Assembly (NCBI GenBank): GCA_029067895.1
Contig: JAIEDQ010000171.1
Location: 1-46,197 of the forward strand
DNA length: 46,197 bases
Direction: 5' to 3'
From: Oscillospiraceae bacterium
Lineage (GTDB): Bacteria > Bacillota > Clostridia > Oscillospirales > Ruminococcaceae
Of the stretch, positions 38,245 to 46,197 are shown one piece after another. The translations under genes were made by a program, and so were the position numbers. Numbering within the stretch: position 1 is the first letter of the stretch; every line of letters begins with the position of its first letter. The notes beneath the pieces were generated by a model. That model was not told the DNA's origin. It saw only the letters and a program-made list of their open reading frames with translations, and did not search any database.

Positions 38245-39312
38245 ATGAAATCAAAAAAACTTCTTGCCCTGACAGCCGCGCTGCTGACCTGCGTTTTTAT
38301 ACTTTCCCTCGGAGCTTCCGCAAGTCCAAAGACCCCGAAAAAGAAAAGCATAAGCCTTGACAGCACGACCATTACCATCTGCGAGGGTGAGACCTTTACC
38401 CTTAAACCGTCCGTTACTGGATACAAAAAATGCACCGTTCAGTGGTCGTCCTCGGACAAGTCCGTCGCCACAGTAAAAAAGGGCGGTATCGTCACCGCGC
38501 TGAAAGAGGGTACGGCGGATATTTCCGTAAGGATAAAGGGTACCGATCTGAAAGCCGTGTGCAGAGTTGCCGTAACAGCCCGTGAACCCGATCCGAACGA
38601 CTATACCACCGTTACCGTTGACGGTAACACCTATACTCTTTCCTTTGAGGACAACTTCGACGGCGACACCCTTGACGAAACAAAATGGGAAAGATGTCCC
38701 GAACAGAAAAGACAGGATCTGAACAATTACTGGGACAACAGTATGTCCTATCTTGACGGCGAGGGAAATCTTGTTATAGGAATGTCCTACGACGGAGAAA
38801 ACGACCGCTTTCTCAGCGGCGGCGTCAGAACCAAGGGAAAGTTCGAGCAGGCTTACGGATATTTCGAGATACGCTGCACCGTGAACAGCGTCCCCGGGTA
38901 CTGGACGGCTTTCTGGCTTATGGGGGACAGCGTTGTTGACGAGACAGGCGGCGGCAGGAACGGTACCGAGATAGACATTATGGAAACGCCCTATTACAGT
39001 AAAAAACAAGTCCAGAACACCCTTAACTGGGACGGCTACGGCAGCAGCCATAAATCATCGGGAAATGTTACGGATATCGACGTTTACGACGGTAAATACC
39101 ACACATTCTCATTGCTGTGGACTAAGAAAGAGTACGTTTTCTACATAGACGGAAGTGTATCTTGGCGCACCGACGCGGCTAAGGCTCTGGGTACCTGCGA
39201 AGTCCCGCTGTTTATCAAAATATCCTCCGAAACAGGTTCCTGGACGGGTATCCCCAACCCCGACGACCTGCCGGACAAAATGCTGGTGGACTATGTAAGG
39301 GTCTACAAATAA
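38245..39312 (+). CDS. Secreted GH16 beta-glucanase with N-terminal Ig-like (BIG2) domain
   Basis: 355 residues. Signal peptide KKLLALTAALLTCVFILSLG then ASASP. Residues about 35-115 form a bacterial Ig-like domain of type 2 (WSSSDKSVATVKKGGIVTAL, KEGTADISVRI). From about 130 follows a glycoside hydrolase family 16 catalytic domain: FEDNFDGDTLDETKWER, GGVRTKGKFEQAYGYFEIR, and the active-site EIDIMETP with two acidic catalytic residues of the form E-x-D-x-x-E. The likely target is mixed-linked or beta-1,3-glucan (lichenan, laminarin) outside the cell. The BIG2 domain may help attach it to wall or substrate. The sbcD frame begins 15 bases after the stop. Confidence 0.9.
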   Translation: MKSKKLLALTAALLTCVFILSLGASASPKTPKKKSISLDSTTITICEGETFTLKPSVTGYKKCTVQWSSSDKSVATVKKGGIVTALKEGTADISVRIKGTDLKAVCRVAVTAREPDPNDYTTVTVDGNTYTLSFEDNFDGDTLDETKWERCPEQKRQDLNNYWDNSMSYLDGEGNLVIGMSYDGENDRFLSGGVRTKGKFEQAYGYFEIRCTVNSVPGYWTAFWLMGDSVVDETGGGRNGTEIDIMETPYYSKKQVQNTLNWDGYGSSHKSSGNVTDIDVYDGKYHTFSLLWTKKEYVFYIDGSVSWRTDAAKALGTCEVPLFIKISSETGSWTGIPNPDDLPDKMLVDYVRVYK

Positions 39313-39327
39313 CCCCGAAGGGAGCGC

Positions 39328-40464
39328 ATTGATATAAAAATTCTTCACACCTCAGACCTGCATCTCGGCATATCATTGTGCGGAATACCGCTTCTGCCTT
39401 ATCAGAAAACGCTCTGCGAAAGCCTTTGCAAACTGTCCGAGGACGCGGACGCGGTCATAATCGCGGGGGACGTTTTCGATACCTCGGTGGCTTCCGCGGA
39501 AGCGGTGAAGCTCTGGAGCGAATTTGCCACAAAGCTTTGCCTTGAAAGAAAAATTCCCGTGATAGTATGCGCGGGAAATCACGACGGCGCGGCACGGCTT
39601 GCCTCCTGCGCGGGACTTCTCCGTTCGTCTGGACTGTACATATCGGGCTCCGTTGAGGACGCGTTTGTCCCCGTGACCGTGGGAAATGTTTCTATATATT
39701 CTCTGCCGTACTTTAATCCCACGGACGCTGCCGCAGTTTTGGACTGCGAACCGAACGCCGCTTCCGTGATGAAAGCCGTGACCGAAAAAATTTTGTCAAG
39801 CACGGAAAGCCCCGTGAATATTCTTGCCGCACACTGCTTTGCGGCGGGGGCTTCCGCGGCGGAAAGCGACATATCCGCAAGAGCGGCAGAGTCCGTCGGC
39901 GGCGCGGATAAAATTCCCGCGGACGCTTTTTCGGGCTTCGATTATGTGGCTCTGGGACATCTCCACAAGGCGCAGACCGTATCAAAAATCGGCGCAAAGA
40001 CCCTTATACGGTACAGCGGCGCGCCCCTGCCCTATTCCTTTGGAGAAGCAAGGTACAAAAAATCCGTTACCCTGTTCGATACTGAGACGCTTTCAGTAAC
40101 GGAGCTTGACGTCCCCCAGCCCTATAGACTGCGCACTCTGGAGGACAGCTATGAAAATGTTTTGGAAACGGCGAAAGCCGACCCGAACCGTGACGATTTC
40201 ATGAAAATAACCCTGACCGACAGCTTTGCGGGGGACAACATTTTCATGCGGCTAAAGGAGCTGTACCCCAATCTTTTGCAGTTTTCGGGAATGCGTCCCA
40301 ACGCTTCGGGAGATGCGGAAACAACTGCCGCCGAGACTGCTTCGGAAATGGATATCGTATCCCTTGCCGTCCGATACTGCGAGGAAAGGCGGGGGGAAAA
40401 GCCCGGCGAGGACGAGCTGAAATGGCTGTCCGAAGCGTTAAAGGAGCTTGAAGAGGAAACGTAA
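39328..40464 (+). CDS. sbcD: Exonuclease SbcCD subunit D (nuclease)
   Basis: About 378 residues. The calcineurin-like phosphoesterase motifs are all there: KILHTSDLHLGIS (near the start), AVIIAGDVFDTS, VIVCAGNHDGAARLAS, NILAAHCF, YVALGHLHKAQ. These coordinate two Mn ions; with SbcC it cuts DNA hairpins and ends. The frame opens at the TAA at 39310. Between there and the first motif no ATG, GTG or TTG exists: the only place with an SD (GAAGGGAG) is ATT at 39328. A TTG at 39376 would remove the DLH metal-binding motif. So it likely uses an ATT start. It appears cotranscribed with the GH16 gene, away from sbcC. Confidence 0.88.
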   Translation: MDIKILHTSDLHLGISLCGIPLLPYQKTLCESLCKLSEDADAVIIAGDVFDTSVASAEAVKLWSEFATKLCLERKIPVIVCAGNHDGAARLASCAGLLRSSGLYISGSVEDAFVPVTVGNVSIYSLPYFNPTDAAAVLDCEPNAASVMKAVTEKILSSTESPVNILAAHCFAAGASAAESDISARAAESVGGADKIPADAFSGFDYVALGHLHKAQTVSKIGAKTLIRYSGAPLPYSFGEARYKKSVTLFDTETLSVTELDVPQPYRLRTLEDSYENVLETAKADPNRDDFMKITLTDSFAGDNIFMRLKELYPNLLQFSGMRPNASGDAETTAAETASEMDIVSLAVRYCEERRGEKPGEDELKWLSEALKELEEET

Positions 40465-40485
40465 CAAGAAAGGAACTGCACTGAA

Positions 40486-41124
40486 ATGAATACCAAAATA
40501 AAAACTTACATGGACATACTGCTGAAAGCAATACTTACGGGCATAGCCATAGGCATCGGAGGAACGGTCTATCTTTCCTGCGAAAACAAGGTGGTGGGAG
40601 CGTTTCTGTTCGGAACGGGACTGTTCACCATACTTACATTCGGATTTATGCTTTTCACCGGAAAGGTTGGCTACGCAGTTGAAAACAAGCCTGCATATCT
40701 GATAGACCTTGTTTTCATCTGGGCGGGAAATCTTATCGGTACGGCTGTGACCGCGGGACTTTTAGCGGCAACAAGGATAGGCGCGGGCATTTCCGAAAAG
40801 GCGAAAGCCCTGTGTGATGTGAAGCTGTCCGACAATTTGGTAAGCATATTTATCCTTGCCTTTTTCTGCGGACTTCTCATGTTTATCGCCGCGGACGGCT
40901 ACAAGAATATAAAAAATCCCGTGGGACAGATGCTTGCGGTTTTTCTGCCCGTAATGACCTTTATCCTCAGCGGCTTTGAGCACTGCGTTGCAAATATGTA
41001 CTACTTCACCGCAGGAGGGGCTTGGTCGGGAAAGGGTTTTCTCTATATGCTTGTGATGACCTTGGGCAACGCCGCTGGAGGTATACTGATACCGCTGTTC
41101 CGCAAAGGCTTTGCAAAGGAATGA
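40486..41124 (+). CDS. Formate/nitrite transporter (FNT) family protein, short form
   Basis: 212 residues, six hydrophobic helices. Family features are IGIGGTVYLS in the first helix region, GNLIGTAVTAGLL, and the conserved GFEHCVANMYYF in the fifth, with the histidine of the FNT pore. It is shorter than the usual 260-285 residues, with reduced loops and ends. FNT channels move small monovalent anions such as formate, nitrite or hydrosulfide. Formate would suit a fermenting anaerobe but is not proven. It starts 21 bases after sbcD. Confidence 0.82.
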   Translation: MNTKIKTYMDILLKAILTGIAIGIGGTVYLSCENKVVGAFLFGTGLFTILTFGFMLFTGKVGYAVENKPAYLIDLVFIWAGNLIGTAVTAGLLAATRIGAGISEKAKALCDVKLSDNLVSIFILAFFCGLLMFIAADGYKNIKNPVGQMLAVFLPVMTFILSGFEHCVANMYYFTAGGAWSGKGFLYMLVMTLGNAAGGILIPLFRKGFAKE

Positions 41125-41145
41125 TACCGAAAGGGAGCTGATAGA

Positions 41146-41931
41146 ATGGACGAAAAAAATCAAAACGGAGATATCGTTGAGCTGAATCTTCCCGACTATA
41201 CCGAGGAGCAGAACGCCGTTCCCGACGTGGAAACGGAAAGCTCCTTTGCGGAGGACAGGGAGGAAATTTTTCGCAGAAACATGGAGCTTGCCGCAAGGTC
41301 GGGAGAAGCTCCCGCCTACAGGGAGGAGTTCCCGGAAAACCCCGACGCGGAGGAGATATATCCGCAGATCAGGGTCATGCCCGAGGATAACCGTCCCGAC
41401 ATTACGAGCGCTTTGGATGCAAGCGGAAAATCTGCGGCTAAAAGTTCGTCCAAAAGAAAAAGCAGGAAATGGGGACGGCTTGAAACCATATGTGCAAGTA
41501 TAGTTATTGCCGTTGTCGCAGTTTCGGCGATAGTTGTGATATCCAAGGGAGCGGCAATGAGCGGCGGTCTTTCGCTAACCGCCGAAGCCGTAGTGGATGC
41601 CGATGAAAAGGCGAAGCTTATGCATACCGCAGCTTCGGCGGGTCTGACCCAGCTTTTTATCGAAGGCGCGGATATAAGCGGCTATAAATTTGAAAACAGC
41701 GGCACGGTCTTTTCTTTCGGCGGCACAGAGATCAATACAGCGGATTACTTGGGAAATAACTTTTCGGGTTATGTCTGCGGCGGATTTGATTCAGAGACAG
41801 GCAGTGTAGAATATACCCTGTGGTCAGCCGAGCCTATCCCCGACGAGTACAAGCGCGTCCTGACCGACAGCGAGCAGGAGGCTCTTGCCAAGGAGGGAAT
41901 AATAATCGGCTGTTATCCCGCATTTGAATAG
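41146..41931 (+). CDS. Single-TM anchored protein, function unknown
   Basis: 261 residues. An acidic cytoplasmic part of about 110 residues ends in a basic patch (SSKRKSRKWGR), then one membrane helix (ICASIVIAVVAVSAIVVISK) and an extracytoplasmic domain of about 130 residues (GLTQLFIEGADISGYKFENS, YTLWSAEPIPDEYKRVLTD). I recognise no family. It follows the FNT gene by 21 bases and seems to close that operon, since a strong terminator comes next. Confidence 0.75.
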   Translation: MDEKNQNGDIVELNLPDYTEEQNAVPDVETESSFAEDREEIFRRNMELAARSGEAPAYREEFPENPDAEEIYPQIRVMPEDNRPDITSALDASGKSAAKSSSKRKSRKWGRLETICASIVIAVVAVSAIVVISKGAAMSGGLSLTAEAVVDADEKAKLMHTAASAGLTQLFIEGADISGYKFENSGTVFSFGGTEINTADYLGNNFSGYVCGGFDSETGSVEYTLWSAEPIPDEYKRVLTDSEQEALAKEGIIIGCYPAFE

Positions 41932-41945
41932 ATATGAAAAAAATA

Positions 41946-41976
41946 AAAACGGAGCAGGTTTACTGCTCCGTTTTTT
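41946..41976 (+). terminator. Terminator between convergent genes at 41.95 kb
   Basis: ACGGAGCAG-GTTTA-CTGCTCCGT, followed by TTTTTGG on the plus strand and by an A-rich/T-rich run on the minus strand, so likely shared by both convergent units. Confidence 0.87.
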
Positions 41977-41989
41977 GGCTGTTCCGCAT

Positions 41990-42970
41990 TTATTTACCCT
42001 GCGGCTTCTGAGGCTGTGCGCTGTTTGCGGCGACCTCCTTGATGGAGGTAACAAGTCCCGCAAGTCCCTGGATCTCCGAGGGAATGATGATCTTTGTGGC
42101 TCTGCCGTCGGCAGCTTTCGCAAAGGCTTCAAGGCTCTTGAGAGCGATAACGTTGTCCTGAGGATTGGACTGGTTGAGACGAACAAGGCTTTCCGCAAGG
42201 GCGTTCTGAACCAGCTGAATGGACTCCGCTTCACCCTGCGCTTCGAGAATTTTCTGCTGTCTTACAGCGTCCGCGCGGAGGATCATAGCCTGCTTTTCAG
42301 CCTCGGCGCGGAGAATTTCCGCTTCCTTGTCGGCTTCGGCGCGGAGAATCTTGGACTCTTTTTCACCCTCTGCAACAAGCACCTGAGACTTCTTTTCACC
42401 CTCTGCCTGGAGAATTTTTTCACGTCTTTCGCGCTCCGCTTTCATCTGACGTTCCATGGAGTCCTGAATCTCTCTGGGAGGGATAATATTTTTCAGCTCA
42501 ACACGGTTTACCTTGATGCCCCAAGGGTCTGTGGCTTCGTCAAGGATAGCGGTGATTTTAGCGTTGATAACATCTCTGGAAGTGAGAGTAGCGTCCAGCT
42601 CAAGCTCGCCTATAATGTTACGGAGAGTTGTGGCGGTAAGATTTTCGATAGCCGCCAAGGGACGCTCAACGCCGTATGTGTAAAGCTTTGAATCGGTAAT
42701 GCGGTAGAACACAACCGTGTCTATCTGCATGGTAACGTTATCCTTGGTGATAACGGGCTGGGGCTTGAAGTCCGCAACCTGTTCCTTTACGGAAACTCTC
42801 TTTGCAACCTTTTCGATAAAAGGCACAACATAGTGAGGACCCGCATGGAGAGAGCGGGCATAAGTACCCAGTCTTTCCACAACGTACTCGTTAGCCTGCG
42901 GGACAAACTTGATGCCCGAAATAAGAATAAGAATGACCAGAATGATAAGACCGATAAAAATATACTGCAT
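41990..42970 (-). CDS. SPFH/Band 7 (stomatin-like) membrane protein
   Basis: 326 residues. One N-terminal membrane helix (YIFIGLIILVILILISGI), then the SPFH domain (VPQANEYVVERLGTYARSLH, GPHYVVPFIEKVAKRVSVKE, LRNIIGELELDATLTSRDVI), then a long Ala/Glu/Lys coiled coil with repeats of the type EGEKESKILRAEADKEAEIL. It resembles QmcA and prokaryotic stomatins, which form membrane oligomers. The NfeD-like gene lies 20 bases upstream; stomatin and NfeD pairs are thought to act together in membrane organisation or quality control. Confidence 0.93.
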   Translation of the reverse strand: MQYIFIGLIILVILILISGIKFVPQANEYVVERLGTYARSLHAGPHYVVPFIEKVAKRVSVKEQVADFKPQPVITKDNVTMQIDTVVFYRITDSKLYTYGVERPLAAIENLTATTLRNIIGELELDATLTSRDVINAKITAILDEATDPWGIKVNRVELKNIIPPREIQDSMERQMKAERERREKILQAEGEKKSQVLVAEGEKESKILRAEADKEAEILRAEAEKQAMILRADAVRQQKILEAQGEAESIQLVQNALAESLVRLNQSNPQDNVIALKSLEAFAKAADGRATKIIIPSEIQGLAGLVTSIKEVAANSAQPQKPQGK

Positions 42971-42990
42971 AATAACGTCAACCTTTCAAA

Positions 42991-43452
42991 TTAATTTTTT
43001 GTATCGCTTTCGCTGCCGCCGCTGTCCTTATCTTTAAGAATAACCGCAAGCTTTGCGGAACGAACCTCTGTTACCGTAACGACCGCTCCCTCGGAAATTT
43101 TAGCTCCGTCCGCGGAGACAGCCGCCCAGTTTACGCCGCCCAGCCGTACTCTTCCGCCGCCCGTCTCGTTGTCGATATTTTCTGTGACAACGGCAGTCTT
43201 TCCCACTTCAAGCTCGGAGTTGGTGGGAATGAACTTGCTGGGGAAAAGCTTTTTCAGCAAAGGACGTGTAAACGCCAATAGTATGCCCGAAATTAGGGTA
43301 AATACAATAAGCTGAAGCGTAAGATTTCCGCCCATTGTGGCAGTGATGAGAGCGCCCATCGCGCCCGCCGCAAACCATATGGACACAAGCGCAAAGGTCG
43401 CCGCTTCGACCAGAAGCGCGGCTATAAAAAAGATGATCCAGAATATGATCAT
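42991..43452 (-). CDS. NfeD-like membrane protein
   Basis: 153 residues from ATG 43452 behind AAAGGAG. Hydrophobic helices (IIFWIIFFIAALLVEAATFA, WFAAGAMGALITATMG, LQLIVFTLISGILLAF) precede a soluble OB-fold (VGKTAVVTENIDNETGGGRV, VNWAAVSADGAKISEGAVVT). It is the short, protease-less form of NfeD and partner of the SPFH gene. Promoter on the minus strand TTGCAT-17-TATTAT (43516-43544). Confidence 0.88.
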   Translation of the reverse strand: MIIFWIIFFIAALLVEAATFALVSIWFAAGAMGALITATMGGNLTLQLIVFTLISGILLAFTRPLLKKLFPSKFIPTNSELEVGKTAVVTENIDNETGGGRVRLGGVNWAAVSADGAKISEGAVVTVTEVRSAKLAVILKDKDSGGSESDTKN

Positions 43453-43515
43453 ATCCGTTCTCCTTTCCATACTTTTGAAAAACGTGTCGAAAAAAGGGAA
43501 TGAACCTTTAAATCA

Positions 43516-43544
43516 ATAATACCATATATACGGGGCGAATGCAA
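43516..43544 (-). promoter_or_regulatory. Promoter of the nfeD-SPFH operon
   Basis: On the minus strand TTGCAT and TATTAT are 17 bases apart, about 55 bases before the start codon. Confidence 0.6.
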
Positions 43545-43633
43545 GTTAAATGCAAATTAAATTTTATGGAAATCCAAAAATTTGCAGATTTCGTGCGGAG
43601 GAGCAGGTTTTCCGAGCTGCTTCCGATAATTTT

Positions 43634-44389
43634 TCAGACTTTATTTGCGCCTATCTCAACCCACGCGGGACGGAAGCCGCAGTTAAGAGCAATATTCCAG
43701 GAATGGTAATTCGACAGGCTTGTGCCGTAAAACGGAATATCCCCGCGCTTTAAAATCTCGTTTTTCAGCAGGGTGACAAGATATGTACCCACGCCCTTTG
43801 AGCGGTATCCGGGCATAACGTCTATGCCTATCTGCTGCCAGTCCGAGGTATCCTCGGAGCAGCCCGCCATGCCCATTATTGTTTCGCCGTCATAGGCACA
43901 GACAACAATGGTGTCGGGACGTTCCTCAAGATATTTTCCGCATATTGCATTTGGAAAACGCTTGTCACCGTAGAACGGAGAAATTTCCTCTTTTCCGTAA
44001 AACCATTTTACGGGATAATTTTTTTCGGGCAGGACATTTTCCGACGGCAGAAACATATGGTGGGTCTGGGAAAGGGTGTACCCGAATTTGTTCAGTTCCT
44101 TTTCAAGGGGGAGCAGGTTCGGCAGTTCAAACAGCCAGTGTCCCGTTTCAGCGGTCATGAAACCGCGCAGGAACGGGTGCAGGCTTTCGTCCGCGGTAAT
44201 GACCGCATTCCCGCCCGTTGTTGCCATATGGAAAAAATATTTTTCGGGACTGTACTTCCGTCTGCCCTCGTTAAGAGCGGAGACCGTAAGAATATTTTCC
44301 TGTTTTGTAAAATCGTCGGGTGAACAGTTAAATTCAACCGCAAGCAAGCTCCGAAGCTTTACACCTAAGTTATATTCCTTTTGCGACAT
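43634..44389 (-). CDS. GNAT-family acetyltransferase
   Basis: 251 residues. The C-terminal half carries the GNAT fold: DTIVVCAYDGETIMGMAGCS, then the acetyl-CoA loop IDVMPGYRSKGVGTYLVTLL (motif RSKGVG) and SNYHSWNIALNCGFRPAW. The N-terminal 120 residues are a second, GNAT-like or substrate-specific half (FHMATTGGNAVITADES), as in several clostridial two-part enzymes. Substrate unknown. GAGGAGG is the SD. Single gene between the SPFH operon and thrS. Confidence 0.86.
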   Translation of the reverse strand: MSQKEYNLGVKLRSLLAVEFNCSPDDFTKQENILTVSALNEGRRKYSPEKYFFHMATTGGNAVITADESLHPFLRGFMTAETGHWLFELPNLLPLEKELNKFGYTLSQTHHMFLPSENVLPEKNYPVKWFYGKEEISPFYGDKRFPNAICGKYLEERPDTIVVCAYDGETIMGMAGCSEDTSDWQQIGIDVMPGYRSKGVGTYLVTLLKNEILKRGDIPFYGTSLSNYHSWNIALNCGFRPAWVEIGANKV

Positions 44390-44452
44390 AATATGCGCCT
44401 CCTCTTCAAATCAACTATACTATATATAAATCTACTGTGTATATCAAGAAAA

Positions 44453-44492
44453 CAGAACGGTGCAAATCCCGATACGGATATGCACCGTCCTT
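44453..44492 (-). terminator. thrS terminator
   Basis: On the minus strand ACGGTGCA-TATCC ... GGATT-TGCACCGT form a stem followed by TCTGTTTTC, directly after thrS. Confidence 0.8.
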
Positions 44493-44505
44493 TTGAATGC
44501 TTGGG

Positions 44506-46197
44506 TTATCTTACCTTTTCGTCGTTCTCTCTGAAAATTCTTTCAAGAACTTCGTCCATAGGCTTTGCACCAAGGTCGCCCTCCTTGCAGGAGCGGAGAG
44601 AAAGCGTATTCTCCTCCACTTCCTTGTCGCCTACGATAAAGAAGTATGGTATCTTGTCAAGCTGCGCCTGACGGATCTTGTAGCCCACGCCCTCCTTGCG
44701 GGAGTCAACAGTTGCGCGGATACCTTTTGTTTCAAGCTTTTCAAGCACCTTTTGGCTGTACTCCGCGGCTCTGTCCGTAACGGGAAGGATACGAACCTGT
44801 TCGGGAGAAAGCCACAGCGGCAGCGCGCCCGCGTAGGTCTCGATAAGGTACGCAAGTGTACGCTCATAGCAGCCAAGAGAAGTACGGTGAATGATATAGG
44901 GCATACGCTTTTTGCCGTCCACGTCGGTGTACTCCATGCCGAATTTTGCCGCAAGAAGCATATCTATCTGAATCGTAACAAGGGTATCTTCCTTGCCGTA
45001 CACGTTTTTGTACTGGATATCCAATTTCGGACCGTAGAAAGCAGCCTCATCTATACCGATAGTATATTCCAGACCGAGGTGGTCGAGAATCTTTTTCATT
45101 GTCGCCTGAGCTTCTTCCCACTGTTCCGCAGTACCCTCGTACTTGTTTTTGGGATTTGCGGGATCCCACTGTGAGAAGCGGAAGGTACACTTGTCAAGAA
45201 GTCCAACCGTGTCAAGCATATACTTTGCAAGCTCCAGACAGTCCTTGAATTCCTCTTCAAGCTGTTCGGGACGGAGGATAAGGTGTCCCTCGGAAATGGT
45301 GAACTGACGTACACGGATAAGACCGTGCATTTCGCCGCTGTCCTCGTTTCTGAAAAGCGTGGAGGTCTCACCCAGTCTCATGGGAAGATCACGGTAGGAG
45401 CGTGCTCTGTTAAGAAATACCTGATACTGGAAAGGACAGGTCATCGGACGGAGCGCAAAGCATTCCTTAGTCTCGTCGTGAGGGTCGCCCAGAACGAACA
45501 TACCGTCAAGGTAGTGATCCCAGTGTCCAGAAATTTTGTAAAGCTCACGCTTTGCCATGTAGGGAGTTTTTGTCAGCAGATAGCCGTGCTTCTGCTCAAC
45601 GTCCTCAACCCAGCGCTGGAGAATCTGAATAACGCGCGCACCCTTGGGAAGCAGAATGGGAAGTCCCTGACCGATGTAGTCTACGGTCGTAAAATATTCA
45701 AGCTCACGTCCCAACTTGTTGTGGTCGCGCTTTTTAGCTTCCTCGGCAGCCTTCAGGTGTTCCTCAAGCTGACTTGCCTTGGGATATGCAGTACCGTAAA
45801 CACGGGAAAGCTGCTTGCCCTTAGCGTCGCCGCGCCAGTATGCGCCTGTGCAGGCTGTAAGCTTAAAAGCCTTTACAGCGGAAGTGTTCATCAGATGAGG
45901 ACCTGCACAAAGGTCGGTAAAGTCGCCCTGCTTGTAGAAGCTGATATCCTCGCCCTTGCCTGCGTGTTCGGCGCAAAGCTCCACCTTGTAAGGTTCGCCC
46001 ATTTTTTCAAGCATAGCCTTTGCCTCGTCTGCGGGCAGACCGAACTGCTCGATGTCGATACCCTCCTTGACGATCTTTTTCATCTCAGCTTCGAGAGCCG
46101 CAAGGTCGTCGGCGGTAAAAGCCTTTTCGGTGTCGAAATCATAGTAGAAACCGTTGTCGATAGCAGGACCTATTGCGAGCTTAACGTTGGGGTAAAG
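44506..46197 (-). CDS. thrS: Threonyl-tRNA synthetase, N-terminus cut by the window edge
   Basis: At least 563 residues inside the window; the frame continues past the right edge. The first visible residues, LYPNVKLAIGPAIDNGFYYD, belong to the editing region, so only the TGS domain is missing. The second additional domain with the editing site follows (AEHAGKGEDISFYKQGDFTD, LCAGPHLMNTSAV), then class II motifs (QRWVEDVEQKHGYLLTKTPY; RNEDSGEMHGLIRVRQFTIS), the zinc-binding residues in FALRPMTCPFQYQVF and the anticodon-binding domain (LPLWLSPEQVRILPVTD, GIRATVDSRKEGVGYKIRQA). It charges tRNA-Thr. Any T-box would lie outside the window. Confidence 0.97.
   Translation of the reverse strand, partial: LYPNVKLAIGPAIDNGFYYDFDTEKAFTADDLAALEAEMKKIVKEGIDIEQFGLPADEAKAMLEKMGEPYKVELCAEHAGKGEDISFYKQGDFTDLCAGPHLMNTSAVKAFKLTACTGAYWRGDAKGKQLSRVYGTAYPKASQLEEHLKAAEEAKKRDHNKLGRELEYFTTVDYIGQGLPILLPKGARVIQILQRWVEDVEQKHGYLLTKTPYMAKRELYKISGHWDHYLDGMFVLGDPHDETKECFALRPMTCPFQYQVFLNRARSYRDLPMRLGETSTLFRNEDSGEMHGLIRVRQFTISEGHLILRPEQLEEEFKDCLELAKYMLDTVGLLDKCTFRFSQWDPANPKNKYEGTAEQWEEAQATMKKILDHLGLEYTIGIDEAAFYGPKLDIQYKNVYGKEDTLVTIQIDMLLAAKFGMEYTDVDGKKRMPYIIHRTSLGCYERTLAYLIETYAGALPLWLSPEQVRILPVTDRAAEYSQKVLEKLETKGIRATVDSRKEGVGYKIRQAQLDKIPYFFIVGDKEVEENTLSLRSCKEGDLGAKPMDEVLERIFRENDEKVR

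Noticed and set aside
1-46197. tRNA, rRNA, tmRNA, SRP RNA, CRISPR arrays, insertion sequences or prophage genes
   Set aside because: I saw no cloverleaf with TTCGA arms, no rRNA signatures, no repeat-spacer arrays, and no transposase, integrase or phage proteins in the window.

Overview
The window looks like an origin-proximal chromosome segment of an anaerobic, Gram-positive, moderate-GC Clostridia, most like the Ruminococcus/Oscillospirales group. The signs are a homodimeric pyruvate:ferredoxin oxidoreductase, an hrcA-grpE-dnaK-dnaJ operon behind a perfect CIRCE operator, a Firmicutes-type order rpmH-rnpA-yidD-yidC-jag-mnmE-mnmG-rsmG-parA-parB, Firmicutes parS sites, a Noc protein and strong AGGAGG ribosome sites. 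Genus is not certain. The two edge genes (an ECF sigma factor at the left, thrS at the right) are cut.

Layout. 1-2.1 kb: two ECF sigma genes, one followed by an overlapping anti-sigma-like membrane protein. 2.4-5.9 kb: nifJ. 6.4-7.4 kb: AraC/GyrI-type regulator. 7.45-9.96 kb: nadB surrounded by three small, very similar modules, each with a 29-32 aa membrane peptide gene facing a convergent small antisense RNA. 10.2-21.3 kb: the conserved origin cluster, interrupted by an unknown secreted protein, a GNAT protein and an AT-rich 2H phosphoesterase, and carrying six parS or parS-like sites. 21.5-29.9 kb: aspartate kinase, a DinB-like protein, rpsF-ssb-rpsR, and hrcA-grpE-dnaK-dnaJ. 30.2-41.9 kb: a secreted repeat protein, noc, sbcC, a zinc-ribbon membrane protein, a two-TM protein, a GH16 glucanase, sbcD, a short FNT-type channel and a single-TM protein. 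42-46.2 kb: a stomatin/NfeD pair, a GNAT protein and thrS.

The most striking content is the trio at 7.4-10 kb. Each unit has a toxin-like peptide with an unusual GTG or TTG start and a Shine-Dalgarno folded into a 5' hairpin. A convergent RNA with its own consensus promoter shares a terminator with the toxin gene and carries a degenerate copy of the sequence around the toxin start codon. That is the architecture of the Enterococcus par (fst/RNAII) type I toxin-antitoxin system. The paired repeats differ between loci but match within each locus, suggesting three mutually independent modules.

Second, two families of palindromic dispersed repeats sit directly after stop codons of several genes (parB, noc, sbcC; nifJ, dnaJ, dnaK). 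Both can fold as hairpins and may act as terminators or mRNA 3' ends. Third, sbcD has no ATG, GTG or TTG that would preserve its first active-site motif and seems to start at ATT, while hrcA has an SD placed for a CTG. Fourth, an intrinsic terminator lies immediately upstream of the mnmE ribosome site. Functional statements rest on reading motifs by eye; no database search was possible.
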